Below are positions 1 through 8,918 of a stretch of 64,000 nucleotides of DNA, piece by piece. The position numbers and the translations under genes were made by a program. Position 1 is the first letter of the stretch. Each line of letters begins with the position of its first letter. Source of the stretch: an uncultured Eubacteriales bacterium (GTDB lineage Bacteria > Bacillota > Clostridia > Christensenellales > CALVMC01); NCBI GenBank assembly GCA_949296455.1, contig CASFOZ010000001.1, positions 62,001-126,000 of the forward strand, read 5' to 3'. Under the pieces are notes generated by a model, which was given only the letters and a program-made list of their open reading frames with translations, did not search any database and was not told the origin of the DNA.

Positions 1-628
1 TTGAAGAATCGGTAAAATATTTGGGCATATTTTGAGCGGGGGCGTTCGGGTCGAAATCCTCTTCGTCCTCGGGGGGTACGGGTCTGAATTCCACTTCGTC
101 TTCCGTTTCGGAGGTACTGTCGTCATCGCTTGAAACAGAGCCGCCGCTGTTTAAAATCTCGTCTTTTTCAAGTTCGTCGTAAATTTCGTCGTAAGCGGTT
201 TGAAGGGTTTCGTTAGCCGCTTCGATTGCCTTTTTAAGTTCGGCGGGCGTAATTAATTTGTTATAGATTATATCGTTTGACAAAGCTGTTTTGTCTATCT
301 TGTCGTCGTGTGTCTTGTTATATTCTTCGACATAGTACTCTTCGGCTTTCAGAATAAGAAGCTTTCTTTGAGCAAGACTTTCAACCATAAGGTCGACAGT
401 TTCTTCTACGGAATAGCCGTACTGACTCACATAAGCATAGCCGGTCGAATTCATTAAAGCCGTAACTTCGCCTTTTTTAACATATTCAATCATTCCGTTA
501 TAATTGACAGTTGCAAGAATCTGATTGTAATCCACTTCGGCGTTAAGAACAAAAAGGGTTCCGCAGCCGCAGAGAAGAGAAAGGCTTATCGCAACTACCA
601 AAATAACAGAAATTAACTTTCTTTTCAT
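1..628 (-). CDS. Foldase-like lipoprotein, C-terminal part beyond left edge
   Basis: The first 209 codons of a secreted lipoprotein are present; the gene runs off the left edge. It starts at the ATG at 628, behind an AAGGAG site. A Lys/Arg start and a hydrophobic stretch lead to a lipobox-like LCGC at residues 19-22, so it is probably lipid-anchored. Residues 35-155 are helical and charged, followed by a Ser/Asp/Glu-rich acidic linker. No catalytic PPIase domain lies in the visible part. In Clostridia a PrsA/SurA-type foldase commonly follows pth and mfd, and the N-terminal helical pattern fits a SurA_N-like chaperone region. That assignment rests mostly on context; the sequence itself shows a lipoprotein with a long helical region. 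It has its own promoter at 664-692. Confidence 0.7.
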   Translation of the reverse strand, partial: MKRKLISVILVVAISLSLLCGCGTLFVLNAEVDYNQILATVNYNGMIEYVKKGEVTALMNSTGYAYVSQYGYSVEETVDLMVESLAQRKLLILKAEEYYVEEYNKTHDDKIDKTALSNDIIYNKLITPAELKKAIEAANETLQTAYDEIYDELEKDEILNSGGSVSSDDDSTSETEDEVEFRPVPPEDEEDFDPNAPAQNMPKYFTDSS

Positions 629-663
629 ATAATCTCCTTAATCGCAAAATCCGATATGTAGAT

Positions 664-692
664 ATTATAACTAATTTTAATTTTAAAAGCAA
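664..692 (-). promoter_or_regulatory. Sigma-A promoter for the foldase-like lipoprotein
   Basis: On the minus strand TTGCTT (687-692) and TATAAT (664-669) are separated by 17 bases, about 35 bases upstream of the start codon at 628. This suggests the lipoprotein is transcribed independently of mfd. Confidence 0.6.
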
Positions 693-809
693 TTAATAAT
701 TATATATAAAGTATATAAAATTTATCCGTACAAATCAAATAAAAATATTCGATATAATAATTTTATTTACAGTTTTTTTTATTAAATAACCGAAATACGA
801 AATTAAAAA

Positions 810-3800
810 TCAAGATATTCTGATTAAAAAATCCAAAACCGCATCGGTTTTATCTTTAACAGAGCGAATATTTTCGAAACTTGCGCAAACGGGAATATCG
901 GTATTGAGTCTTATATTCTTTGCGTCGCTTACCGCTTCTATTATTTTTCGGTCTTTAAAAACATCGGCGGAAACAAAATAGAGTTCGGCACGGGTTTCGT
1001 CTATTATTATTTTGCTTATATTTTTTGACGAAGCGAGATTTTTAATAAGGCAAATTTTTAAAAGGTTAACCGTTGCGTCTTTGGGTTTTCCGTACAGTTC
1101 GGTAAGTTCGAGAATGAGATTTTCAAGTTCCTCTTTATTCGATAAAGAAGCTGCTTTTTTGTAATATTTCAGTTTGTCAGACTGATTTTCGATATAAGAA
1201 GAATCAATGTAAGCGTCCTGATTTACGAATAACTCGGTATCGGTTTCTTTGACTTCTTCTCTTCCTTCCGCCTCGCTAACGGCTTCTGCAAGAAGTTTGC
1301 AATAAAGTTCGTAACCTACTTCGGCAATATGGCCGCTTTGTTCCCTTCCCAAAAGTTCCCCCGCTCCTCTGATTTCCAAATCCGCCATTGCGATTTTCAT
1401 ACCGCTTCCGAGTTCCGTATTCTGTACAAGGGCTTTCAGTCTGCTCTCTCCTTCTTTGGTAAGAGCTTTCCCTTTTTCGACGGTAAAATAGGCTTTCGCA
1501 AGTCTTGAAGACCGTCCGACTCTTCCTCTCAGCTGATAAAGAGAGTTAAGTCCTAATCTGTCGGCGTCGATTACTATAAGGGTATTTGCGTCGGGTAAAT
1601 CTATTCCGTTTTCGATAATCGTGGTGGTAACAAGAATGTTACCTTCTTTTTCGTAAAATGCGTTGATTCTCGTATCGAGTTCTTCCGGGGATAGTCTGCC
1701 GTGGGTTACGATTATTTGAGCGTTTTTGACAAGTTCCGAAATATGGCGGGCAAAATCTTCTATACCTTTAACACGGTTATAAAGAATGAAAACCTGTCCT
1801 TGCCTTGCAATTTCTCTTTCTATTGCGTCCTTGACGAGAGCGTCGGAATATTCGGTGACATAAGTGTCGATAGGCAATCTGTTTTTCGGCGAAGTTTCGA
1901 GAATACTTATATCCCTTATACCGCAAAGCGCCATATTCAGAGTTCTTGGTATGGGCGTTGCCGACATAGTCAATACATTGAGGTCGTTTTTGAGTTCTTT
2001 TATTTTCTCTTTATGTTCGACACCGAACCTTTGTTCTTCGTCGAGAACGAGAAGCCCCAAATCTTTAAACACTACATCGGGCGACAGCATTCTGTGTGTT
2101 GCTACAAGCACGTCTACCGAACCGTTTTCGAGATTTTTAAGGGTTTTTTTAATTTCCGCAGGCTTTTGCAGCCTTGTAAGCATAGCGGCCTTTACTCCGA
2201 ATTTTTCCATTCTCTTTACAACGGTATTATAATGCTGCTTGGCAAGTATGGTTGTGGGCGAAAGTATTGCGGCTTGCTTAGAAGAAGTTACGGTTTTGAA
2301 AACCGCCCGTAAAGCGACTTCGGTTTTACCGTACCCTACGTCTCCGCAGATAAGTCTGTCCATAACCTTACCTTTTTCCATATCGGATTTTACGTCTTCT
2401 ATTGCCTGCAACTGGTCGGGCGTCTCGGTATATTCGAAATCGTCTTCGAACTGTTTTTGAAGAAAATCGTCAACGGGATAAACAAATCCTTTGGCCTTTT
2501 CTCTTTTTGCGTAAAGTTCCAAAAGATTGACCGCCATTTTTTTGACGCTTTCCTTTACTCTTTCCTTTACTTTTTCGAAACTTTTTGTTCCGATTTTGGA
2601 AAGCACGGGAGCGGTGTCTGCGCCCGAATAGCGGCTGAGTCTCGTCATCTGGTCTACGGGAATATATAAAACATCGCCGCCGTAATATTCAACGGTTATA
2701 TAATCTCTTTTTATTCCGTCGGTTATCATATCGCAAAAGCCTGTACACTTTCCTATTCCGTGAACTTCGTGAACTACGAAATCGCCTATTTTAGGCATTT
2801 CGGAAAGTCCCGTTTTCCGTCTTGCGATACTCTGTTTTTTTCTGACAAGTTCGCTTTTGCCTATTACTGCGATTTTTGCGATAGGGTCTATGAATCCTTT
2901 TTCTACCGAAGCGTCGGAACATACGGAATTCGAAAATCCCTCTTTCTTAATATTTTCAAAAGATTGAAAAGATAAGCTTATCCCTTCTTTTAGAAATGCA
3001 CTTTGAGAAGACAGCGCTCTGTCTTTATCGCCGAAACAGAGAACAATATCGTAGCCGTCGTTTTGAAATTTCAAAATATCTTTAACCAGCAGATTGTAAT
3101 CCAAAAAATACGAAGGAACGGACGGTGAATTTAATTTTAATATATTTTTGTCTTCGGTCTCGGTAGCGAAATCGATAACTGAAAAATCTTTTAATTTTTT
3201 TTCTATGCAAGAAAAATCGATAACTGCTTCGCTGTGTTCCTTTAAAGTTTCGCCCGACAAAAGAAGTTCTTTTGCTCTTTGACTGTTTTCTCTGTCGCAG
3301 ACGGCGCCTTTTTCCTTTATGGATTTGAAGCCGTCGAAAAAGACGGGTAAATTATTTAAATATGAAAATATATCGGTTTTTGTTTCGGAAAAAGGCAGAG
3401 CCCATAAAAGGGAAGTATCGTAGTTTTTATTTTTAAGTTTTTCTATAACTTCCGAAACGATATCTTCGGCTCTCTTACGGGCTTCGCTTGTCATTGTTTT
3501 ATTCTGTAAGACAAAAGCGTCGCTGAGTTTTTTTATGTTTATAGCTGAATAATCGTACTCGTAAGCGGGTGAGATTTTTACCGAATTCAAAGACTGAACG
3601 GAAAGTCCGCTTTCCGGGCTGAAAGAACGGATTTTTTCCACGGTATCGTCCTCGAAAACAATTCTTATCGGTAAAGCCTGTCCCAAAGGATAAATATCCA
3701 CTATGCCGCCCCGCACCGAAAATGTTCCTATTTCTTTTTCCCCTCTCTTGTATCCGAGTCTGACGAGTTTAGCTATAAGCTCGTCGACGCTTAAATTTTC

Positions 3801-4199
3801 GGAAAGGAAAAATTCTTCATAGTTCAAAAAATATTCCGGTCTTTCATAATACTGTTTAAGCGCTTCCACGCTGACAACCGCTTTTTTAAGTCCGCAAGCG
3901 ATATCGGTCAGAGCTTCCACCCTTTTCGATATTCTCTCCAAACCTAAATCTTCTTTATAAATAAGACTGTCCGCCCGAGAAGTAAGCACCCTTACGTCTG
4001 TTCCGTAACTTCTTATTATTTCGGCGTAGTATTCCGCTTCCGCATCGTCTCTTGTGACGAACAAAAACTCGTCAAGTAAACTCAGCGCAAGACATTTGAG
4101 TCCCGTACTTAAACCGAAAACGGCTGTGGTCTTATTGCCAAGCCGCTCGATAAGTTCTTTAAGTATTCCGTTTTTTGCGATATCGGAAAATTTTTTCAA
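810..4199 (-). CDS. mfd: Transcription-repair coupling factor Mfd
   Basis: The 1129-residue protein is full length for Mfd. It is the ATP-driven translocase that removes RNA polymerase stalled at DNA damage and recruits UvrA. The N-terminal third is the UvrB-like module. The RNA-polymerase-interacting Tudor-like domain starts near residue 470 (GDFVVHEVHGIG). The RecG-like motor follows, with Walker A GDVGYGKT near residue 618, the DEEQ box near 720, SATPIPRT soon after, and the C-terminal domain that blocks UvrA contacts. It lies 4 bases downstream of pth, the usual clostridial order, and probably shares its transcript. Confidence 0.98.
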   Translation of the reverse strand: MKKFSDIAKNGILKELIERLGNKTTAVFGLSTGLKCLALSLLDEFLFVTRDDAEAEYYAEIIRSYGTDVRVLTSRADSLIYKEDLGLERISKRVEALTDIACGLKKAVVSVEALKQYYERPEYFLNYEEFFLSENLSVDELIAKLVRLGYKRGEKEIGTFSVRGGIVDIYPLGQALPIRIVFEDDTVEKIRSFSPESGLSVQSLNSVKISPAYEYDYSAINIKKLSDAFVLQNKTMTSEARKRAEDIVSEVIEKLKNKNYDTSLLWALPFSETKTDIFSYLNNLPVFFDGFKSIKEKGAVCDRENSQRAKELLLSGETLKEHSEAVIDFSCIEKKLKDFSVIDFATETEDKNILKLNSPSVPSYFLDYNLLVKDILKFQNDGYDIVLCFGDKDRALSSQSAFLKEGISLSFQSFENIKKEGFSNSVCSDASVEKGFIDPIAKIAVIGKSELVRKKQSIARRKTGLSEMPKIGDFVVHEVHGIGKCTGFCDMITDGIKRDYITVEYYGGDVLYIPVDQMTRLSRYSGADTAPVLSKIGTKSFEKVKERVKESVKKMAVNLLELYAKREKAKGFVYPVDDFLQKQFEDDFEYTETPDQLQAIEDVKSDMEKGKVMDRLICGDVGYGKTEVALRAVFKTVTSSKQAAILSPTTILAKQHYNTVVKRMEKFGVKAAMLTRLQKPAEIKKTLKNLENGSVDVLVATHRMLSPDVVFKDLGLLVLDEEQRFGVEHKEKIKELKNDLNVLTMSATPIPRTLNMALCGIRDISILETSPKNRLPIDTYVTEYSDALVKDAIEREIARQGQVFILYNRVKGIEDFARHISELVKNAQIIVTHGRLSPEELDTRINAFYEKEGNILVTTTIIENGIDLPDANTLIVIDADRLGLNSLYQLRGRVGRSSRLAKAYFTVEKGKALTKEGESRLKALVQNTELGSGMKIAMADLEIRGAGELLGREQSGHIAEVGYELYCKLLAEAVSEAEGREEVKETDTELFVNQDAYIDSSYIENQSDKLKYYKKAASLSNKEELENLILELTELYGKPKDATVNLLKICLIKNLASSKNISKIIIDETRAELYFVSADVFKDRKIIEAVSDAKNIRLNTDIPVCASFENIRSVKDKTDAVLDFLIRIS

Positions 4200-4203
4200 T
4201 ATA

Positions 4204-4773
4204 TTACCTGCTTTTTTTATTGTACTTTTGCATTAATCTTTCGAAATCTCTGTTTTCGATATATTGGTAAGCGGCTTCCGACGCCGTTATGCACCCCTTT
4301 AAAAACAATTCTCCTTCTTCCCCTTTCAAAGGCGAAAGGACATAATTTTTAAGATTTTCCAAGCAAGGCTTTCCTGCACCTATTCTTATTCGCTTAATGT
4401 TTTCCGAAGAAAGTTCGAAAACGATATTTTTCATTCCGTTATGAGTTCCCGCACTTCCCTTTTCCCTTAACCTTATATCGCCTAACGGAAGGTCTATATC
4501 GTCGTATATTACTAACAGTTCTTCGTTTTTTGCGCCGAACTTGTTTTTGAGTTCTCTTAAACTTATTCCTGAAAGGTTCATATAAGTCTGCGGTTTTGCA
4601 AGTACCGTTTTTTCGCCGTTTATATAAGTTACCGTATAAAGTGCGCTGCAACCTTTTTTATCGAAACGGACATTCAGCTTGTCCGCTAAATTGTCTATTG
4701 CCGTAAAGCCTGCGTTATGAACGGTCTTTTCGTATTCTCTGCCGATATTTCCGAGTCCTGAAATTATTAACAT
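4204..4773 (-). CDS. pth: Peptidyl-tRNA hydrolase
   Basis: This 189-residue enzyme recycles peptidyl-tRNA dropped from ribosomes. The family motifs are all present: GLGNIGREYEKTVHNAG with the catalytic His, KPQTYMNLSG, YDDIDLPLG, and GSAGTHNGMKNI with the substrate-binding Asn. A longer frame begins at 4836, but the family N-terminus (MLIISGLGN) corresponds to the ATG at 4773. That ATG overlaps the stop of the upstream GlmU-like gene by one base (TGATG), so the two genes are probably translationally coupled. Confidence 0.97.
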   Translation of the reverse strand: MLIISGLGNIGREYEKTVHNAGFTAIDNLADKLNVRFDKKGCSALYTVTYINGEKTVLAKPQTYMNLSGISLRELKNKFGAKNEELLVIYDDIDLPLGDIRLREKGSAGTHNGMKNIVFELSSENIKRIRIGAGKPCLENLKNYVLSPLKGEEGELFLKGCITASEAAYQYIENRDFERLMQKYNKKSR

Positions 4774-5819
4774 CAGTTTTCCTTTTTCTGTCTTTTCCAG
4801 TTGGTTTTGACTACCTGTCTTTCCCTTGCAATGCAAAGAACGTCGCCCGGAACATCGTCGGTAACCGTACTTCCCGCAGCAATATATGCGTTGTCGCCTA
4901 CCGTAATCGGGGCGATTAAATTGGAATTGCTTCCTATAAATACATTCTTACCGACAGTCGTATGCTGTTTGATAACTCCGTTGTAATTTACGAAAATCGA
5001 ACCGCAGCCGACATTGGTTTCTTCGCCCACCGATGCATCGCCTATATAAGCAAGGTGTGCGGCTTTGACTCCTTTTTCAAGAGTGGAATTTTTTATTTCC
5101 ACAAAATCTCCTATACGACATTCGTCTTTTATTACGCTTTTGTTTCTGAAATATGTAAAAGGTCCTACACGGCAGGAATTTCCCACCTCGCTGTCTTCTA
5201 TACGGGACATAATAACTGTGGAATTTTTGCCTATTTTCGAATCCCTTATGTAACAGCCGCTTTCGATATTCGTTCCCGAACCTATTTCCGTTCTTCCGTA
5301 AATCGTGACGTTAGGATAAATCTTTGCGCCCTTTTCTATAACGACATCGTCGCCTATATAAGTGTTGGACGAGTCTATGACAATCGCTCCGTTTTCAAGC
5401 GCCTTTTTAATGTTTCTTTTTGAAATACCTTTATAAACCTTTTCAACCGTTAAGTTGTCTTCTACCGAAACGGTCTCTTCGTTTTCGAAAGACAACGCCG
5501 ATTTTACGTCTTCTCCGTAAATTCCGCGCATTACTATGTTTCCTTTTCCGAAACGCACGGACGCCGCTCCGTTCTCTTCCATAAACCTGACTGCGTCAAA
5601 AACGGTTTTTTCGTTGACCAGAGCCATATCGTCTTTAATCGTAACGACATAATCGCAATCTTTATCCGGATTGACTTTTTTGTCTTTATCGCTGCGGATA
5701 ATTTTAAAATTAGTCAAAGCCCTTTCCGGGTATTCCGAAAGTTTATGCCCGAACACTAAAACGTCGAGTTCGGGTCTGTCGGTTTTTTCAATTACTATAT
5801 TTATTCTGAGATAATTCAT
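4773..5819 (-). CDS. GlmU-like acetyltransferase lacking the uridylyltransferase domain
   Basis: The protein has 348 residues, against about 450 for bifunctional GlmU. From about residue 125 it follows GlmU closely: the linker with ENGAIVIDSSNTYIGDDV, then a left-handed beta-helix of hexapeptide repeats, and the acetyltransferase core with KAAHLAYIGD (catalytic His), VNYNG and GSNSNLIAPITVG. This half should transfer acetyl from acetyl-CoA to glucosamine-1-phosphate. The first 125 residues do not contain the pyrophosphorylase signature (L-A-A-G-x-G-T-R-M) or the PK motif. They look like a shrunken, divergent remnant. UDP-GlcNAc synthesis would therefore need a separate uridylyltransferase elsewhere. 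It could instead acetylate another sugar phosphate. It overlaps tadA by 32 bases. Confidence 0.85.
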   Translation of the reverse strand: MNYLRINIVIEKTDRPELDVLVFGHKLSEYPERALTNFKIIRSDKDKKVNPDKDCDYVVTIKDDMALVNEKTVFDAVRFMEENGAASVRFGKGNIVMRGIYGEDVKSALSFENEETVSVEDNLTVEKVYKGISKRNIKKALENGAIVIDSSNTYIGDDVVIEKGAKIYPNVTIYGRTEIGSGTNIESGCYIRDSKIGKNSTVIMSRIEDSEVGNSCRVGPFTYFRNKSVIKDECRIGDFVEIKNSTLEKGVKAAHLAYIGDASVGEETNVGCGSIFVNYNGVIKQHTTVGKNVFIGSNSNLIAPITVGDNAYIAAGSTVTDDVPGDVLCIARERQVVKTNWKRQKKEN

Positions 5820-6273
5820 TTTGATTTTTCTTCCTTTTATTTTCGAAATATTTACTTAAAATCTCTGCGCATTCTTTTTCCATAATTCCGCCTTTGACTT
5901 CGAGACGGTGATTAAGCCTGCTGTCTTCCGTAATACTGTAAAGGGTTTTACAGCCGCCCGCTTTTTTGTCGTATGCTCCGAAAAACAGTTTATCGATTCT
6001 GCTGTTGACTATTGCCCCTGCGCACATAGGACAGGGCTCCAAAGTCACATACATTTCGCACCCGTTAAGACGCCAATCTCCCGTTTTTTTACACGCTTTT
6101 ATTATTGCTACTATCTCGGCGTGGTATACCGAACAGTTTTTTTTCTCTTTTAAATTATAACCTTCGGCAATAATTTTTCCGTCTTTAACGATTACGGCGC
6201 CGACAGGTACTTCGTCTTTCAAAGCGGCTTTTTCGGCAAGAAAAACAGCCCTTTGCATATATTTTTCATACAT
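5788..6273 (-). CDS. tadA: tRNA-specific adenosine deaminase TadA
   Basis: The 161-residue zinc deaminase converts adenosine 34 to inosine in tRNA-Arg(ACG). The zinc and proton-shuttle motif HAE is at residues 51-53 and PCPMC at 80-84, followed by AGAIVNSRI, as in TadA. The C-terminus carries a lysine/asparagine-rich tail that overlaps the start of the next gene. TadA rather than a cytidine deaminase is favoured by the EVPVGAVIV start and overall length. Confidence 0.95.
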   Translation of the reverse strand: MYEKYMQRAVFLAEKAALKDEVPVGAVIVKDGKIIAEGYNLKEKKNCSVYHAEIVAIIKACKKTGDWRLNGCEMYVTLEPCPMCAGAIVNSRIDKLFFGAYDKKAGGCKTLYSITEDSRLNHRLEVKGGIMEKECAEILSKYFENKRKKNQNELSQNKYSN

Positions 6274-6325
6274 AAAATAATTTTATCATTTTTAAGTGCT
6301 TACTGCAATTATTTTAGTCAATATA

Positions 6326-7153
6326 TCATAACTTAACTTCGGTTTCGGAAGCGATTTCGGTATAAAAAGCAATTATATCTTCATTGTCTTTCAGCATTTT
6401 TTCGAAAACTTTACCGGAAAGCGGATAGGAAGCGTTATCCGAGCCGGTTTCCACCGTTATTCCGAGTCCCGAAAAATTAAGGGTGTACCAGTCTTTATAT
6501 CCTCCGTGACTGTCTTTTGAAAGCAAAGGCATATATCCTAATTTATCGGCAATTTTATTTACCTGCTTTTCATATCTTATTATGTTTTCGTAACCGTAAT
6601 ATATAACCTCGCCTCTTGAATGATAGGACACCGTAAGACTGTAACGGTTTTTTTCGGTAATGTTTTTCAGAGCGAAGCTTTCTTTTTCGGAAAAAGGTTT
6701 TTCGCCTATATAGTTTTCGGGCGCCGGATAGGTTAAATTCAATTTGCCTTTTCCGAAACCTGCGTCGAAATTCACATTAAGGTCGACTGCGTTTGCGTTG
6801 GCTTTCCATAAGGTAAAATCCGAACTTTTGCCGTTTACCGAAAAGAGATAATCTCTTCTTTCCTTATCGTATATACTGTCAAGTCCTAAATTGCATAAAT
6901 CCACGCCGTCGGGATTAACCATGGGTATAACGGTTACCGGAAAACTTCCGTTATAATCTTTTATAAGCTCGATAAGAAGTTTTGCGGTCAGAAATTCCCT
7001 TGCGTGAATTGCTCCGTGTATTAAAACACGGCTTTTTCCGTTCCCTTTATGCAAGGCATAAATATTTTTGTCGAGCGTGCTTTTTCCGATAATTTCGCTT
7101 TCGGTATTTTCAAGCGAAAGTATGTCCTTTTCTAAATCAGAATATGTATACAC
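6326..7153 (-). CDS. M14-family metallopeptidase, gamma-D-Glu-diaminopimelate peptidase type
   Basis: The 275-residue protein has the M14 zinc triad: H50 and E53 in HAREF, and H178 in SYHSRGE. The catalytic Glu is E235 in GITVETGSD, and NPDGVDL is also conserved. The usual NRNF motif, whose Arg binds the C-terminal carboxylate of carboxypeptidase substrates, reads NVNF at 126-129. Such substitutions are known in the gamma-D-glutamyl-meso-diaminopimelate endopeptidase (YqgT/ENP I) branch, so a muropeptide substrate is likely. There is no signal peptide, which suggests action on imported or cytoplasmic muropeptides during cell-wall recycling. The substrate is inferred. Confidence 0.83.
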   Translation of the reverse strand: MYTYSDLEKDILSLENTESEIIGKSTLDKNIYALHKGNGKSRVLIHGAIHAREFLTAKLLIELIKDYNGSFPVTVIPMVNPDGVDLCNLGLDSIYDKERRDYLFSVNGKSSDFTLWKANANAVDLNVNFDAGFGKGKLNLTYPAPENYIGEKPFSEKESFALKNITEKNRYSLTVSYHSRGEVIYYGYENIIRYEKQVNKIADKLGYMPLLSKDSHGGYKDWYTLNFSGLGITVETGSDNASYPLSGKVFEKMLKDNEDIIAFYTEIASETEVKL

Positions 7154-7247
7154 AGATTTATAATATGTAAACAGAAACAGTTTGTTTCACGGTTTGAAAA
7201 AATAGTTAAAGTTATTCGAATACCGCAATGTTTAAATTGAATTAAAA

Positions 7248-7703
7248 TTATTTATGGTAGGTTATGTTTTCCATAATCGTGAAAGCTCTATAAATTTGTT
7301 CGGAAAGTATTACCCTCATAAGCTGATGCGGATAAGTGAATTTGCCGAACGACAAAACAAAATCTCCGCACTTTTTGGCATTTTCCGAAAGTCCGTAAGA
7401 ACCGCCTATAACAAATGTAATTTCGCTTATTCCCGACACAAACTGCTTTTTCATAAGATTGGAAAATTCTTCGCTTTCCATCTCTCTGCCGCTTTTGTCG
7501 AGAACTATAACATATCCCGAAGCCTTGGAAGACAACTCTTCTCCTTCTTCTCTTACTGCGCTTATGATATCGTCCTTTTTTGATTCGGGAATTTCCGTAA
7601 CTGTAAGGGTGCAGAATCTCGAAAGTCTTTTGGCATAATTTTCAAAGGCTTCTTTAAAAAAACTGTCGGAAAGTTTTCCGACGGCAAGTATTCTTATTTT
7701 CAT
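7248..7703 (-). CDS. rlmH: 23S rRNA pseudouridine-1915 N3-methyltransferase RlmH
   Basis: This 151-residue SPOUT methyltransferase modifies 23S rRNA in assembled 70S ribosomes using SAM. Diagnostic stretches are FVIGGSYGLSENAKK in the SAM-binding knot and the terminal FTYPHQLMRVILSEQIYRA followed by ITYHK. The start at 7703 has an AAAGGAG site 7 bases upstream. Confidence 0.97.
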   Translation of the reverse strand: MKIRILAVGKLSDSFFKEAFENYAKRLSRFCTLTVTEIPESKKDDIISAVREEGEELSSKASGYVIVLDKSGREMESEEFSNLMKKQFVSGISEITFVIGGSYGLSENAKKCGDFVLSFGKFTYPHQLMRVILSEQIYRAFTIMENITYHK

Positions 7704-7939
7704 TTTTTGCTCCTTTCTTCTTTTGTTCGCTAACGCTTATTTTTTAGTACTTATTTTTCCGTTTATAATTTTTCGTTAAATACCCGTTTTAAATAAAGGT
7801 TATTTTTTTTAATATTAACTGACTTACTAAAAATCTATGTACGGATTTACTTTGTAAAACAGTTATATAGATTAAAATTTGAAAAATATAAATTACGCCT
7901 GTTTATACTGTATATCCTTAAACAATTCAATATATCGGT

Positions 7940-8911
7940 TTATCTCAATATCCCCCACACAAGGGTGAATATCGTTGCAAGAGCGCCGAGTAAAACGGCT
8001 GCATATAAAGGCGAATTCAAAGCAAGATTTAATTCCTTCGAATAACGCACCCTTAATATGAAAGGATTATTGAGTTTATAATGAAAGTATGATTTTCTTA
8101 AATACCTGTATGTCAGATAAAACGCTAAAAGATAAACGATTATCATTAAAGCATAGCCGAAAATTTCCGAATATAAAAAGAAGAAGTTTTCGATAAAATT
8201 TATTATTCCGCCTTTTTGCGAAGAGTATGAACTTAAAACCGACCACGCATTATTGAAGAAATGAATAAACATTGCAGGATAAATACTTTTAAGGGTTACG
8301 GTTAAAAATCCTAAAATAAGTCCGCCTGCGAAAGTATACAAAAACTGCTGAATATTCTGATGCATAAGGGCAAAAAGCAACGCAGAAATTATAATGGCGT
8401 TTCTCTCGCCGCACTCGTCTTTAAGTCCCGAAAGCAGTACTCCCCTATGTGTAAACTCTTCGAATATGGCAGGAAGCACCGCAGTAAAAATAAGGTCGAT
8501 AAAAAGGTCTCCTATATTGGAATAAATAACCGAAGGTCCGCTTGTCGGAACAAAACCTATAAGGTTTATTACAACGGAATTGAAAATACTTACCGCTCTT
8601 GTGACGAATATAAAGGTTATGGCTATTATTACCGTAATAAGCAAAGCCTGACGATTGTCGGATTTTTTATAGCCGAAGGAATTTTTCATTCTTATATTCG
8701 TTTCGTATAAATTATTCCTATAATTGAAAGCGAAATATAAAATCAAAGGTATTATTCCCATACAGATAATCTGCGAAAGGAATGTGAACAGAAGGTCTGA
8801 AAAATTATCGGAATAATTGATTGCGGTAAAAAGTATTCTCACTAAAGTTAGAGAAATGAGTACCGTAAGATAAATTATTCCCGTGCTGAATTTTTTGCTT
8901 TTTAAAAACAT
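7940..8911 (-). CDS. CPBP-family intramembrane metalloprotease (first of three)
   Basis: The 323-residue membrane protein has about eight hydrophobic segments. It carries the CPBP (CAAX protease/bacteriocin-processing, Abi) motifs: EEFTHRG near residue 150, FALMHQN, and FIHFFNNAW. The Glu/His residues form the active site in Rce1-type intramembrane proteases. The motif-1 Arg is preceded by Thr-His rather than the more common Phe-Arg. It is the shortest of three adjacent paralogues and ends in a single C-terminal membrane segment. The gap to the next gene upstream is only 7 bases. The substrate is unknown; in other Bacillota such proteins serve bacteriocin immunity or processing, or surface-protein display. 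Confidence 0.88.
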   Translation of the reverse strand: MFLKSKKFSTGIIYLTVLISLTLVRILFTAINYSDNFSDLLFTFLSQIICMGIIPLILYFAFNYRNNLYETNIRMKNSFGYKKSDNRQALLITVIIAITFIFVTRAVSIFNSVVINLIGFVPTSGPSVIYSNIGDLFIDLIFTAVLPAIFEEFTHRGVLLSGLKDECGERNAIIISALLFALMHQNIQQFLYTFAGGLILGFLTVTLKSIYPAMFIHFFNNAWSVLSSYSSQKGGIINFIENFFFLYSEIFGYALMIIVYLLAFYLTYRYLRKSYFHYKLNNPFILRVRYSKELNLALNSPLYAAVLLGALATIFTLVWGILR

Positions 8912-8918
8912 ATACGCC

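Noticed and set aside
1701-2312. A 203-residue plus-strand frame opposite mfd
   Set aside because: It lies wholly inside mfd, has no ribosome site, and its composition is that of a complementary-strand shadow.
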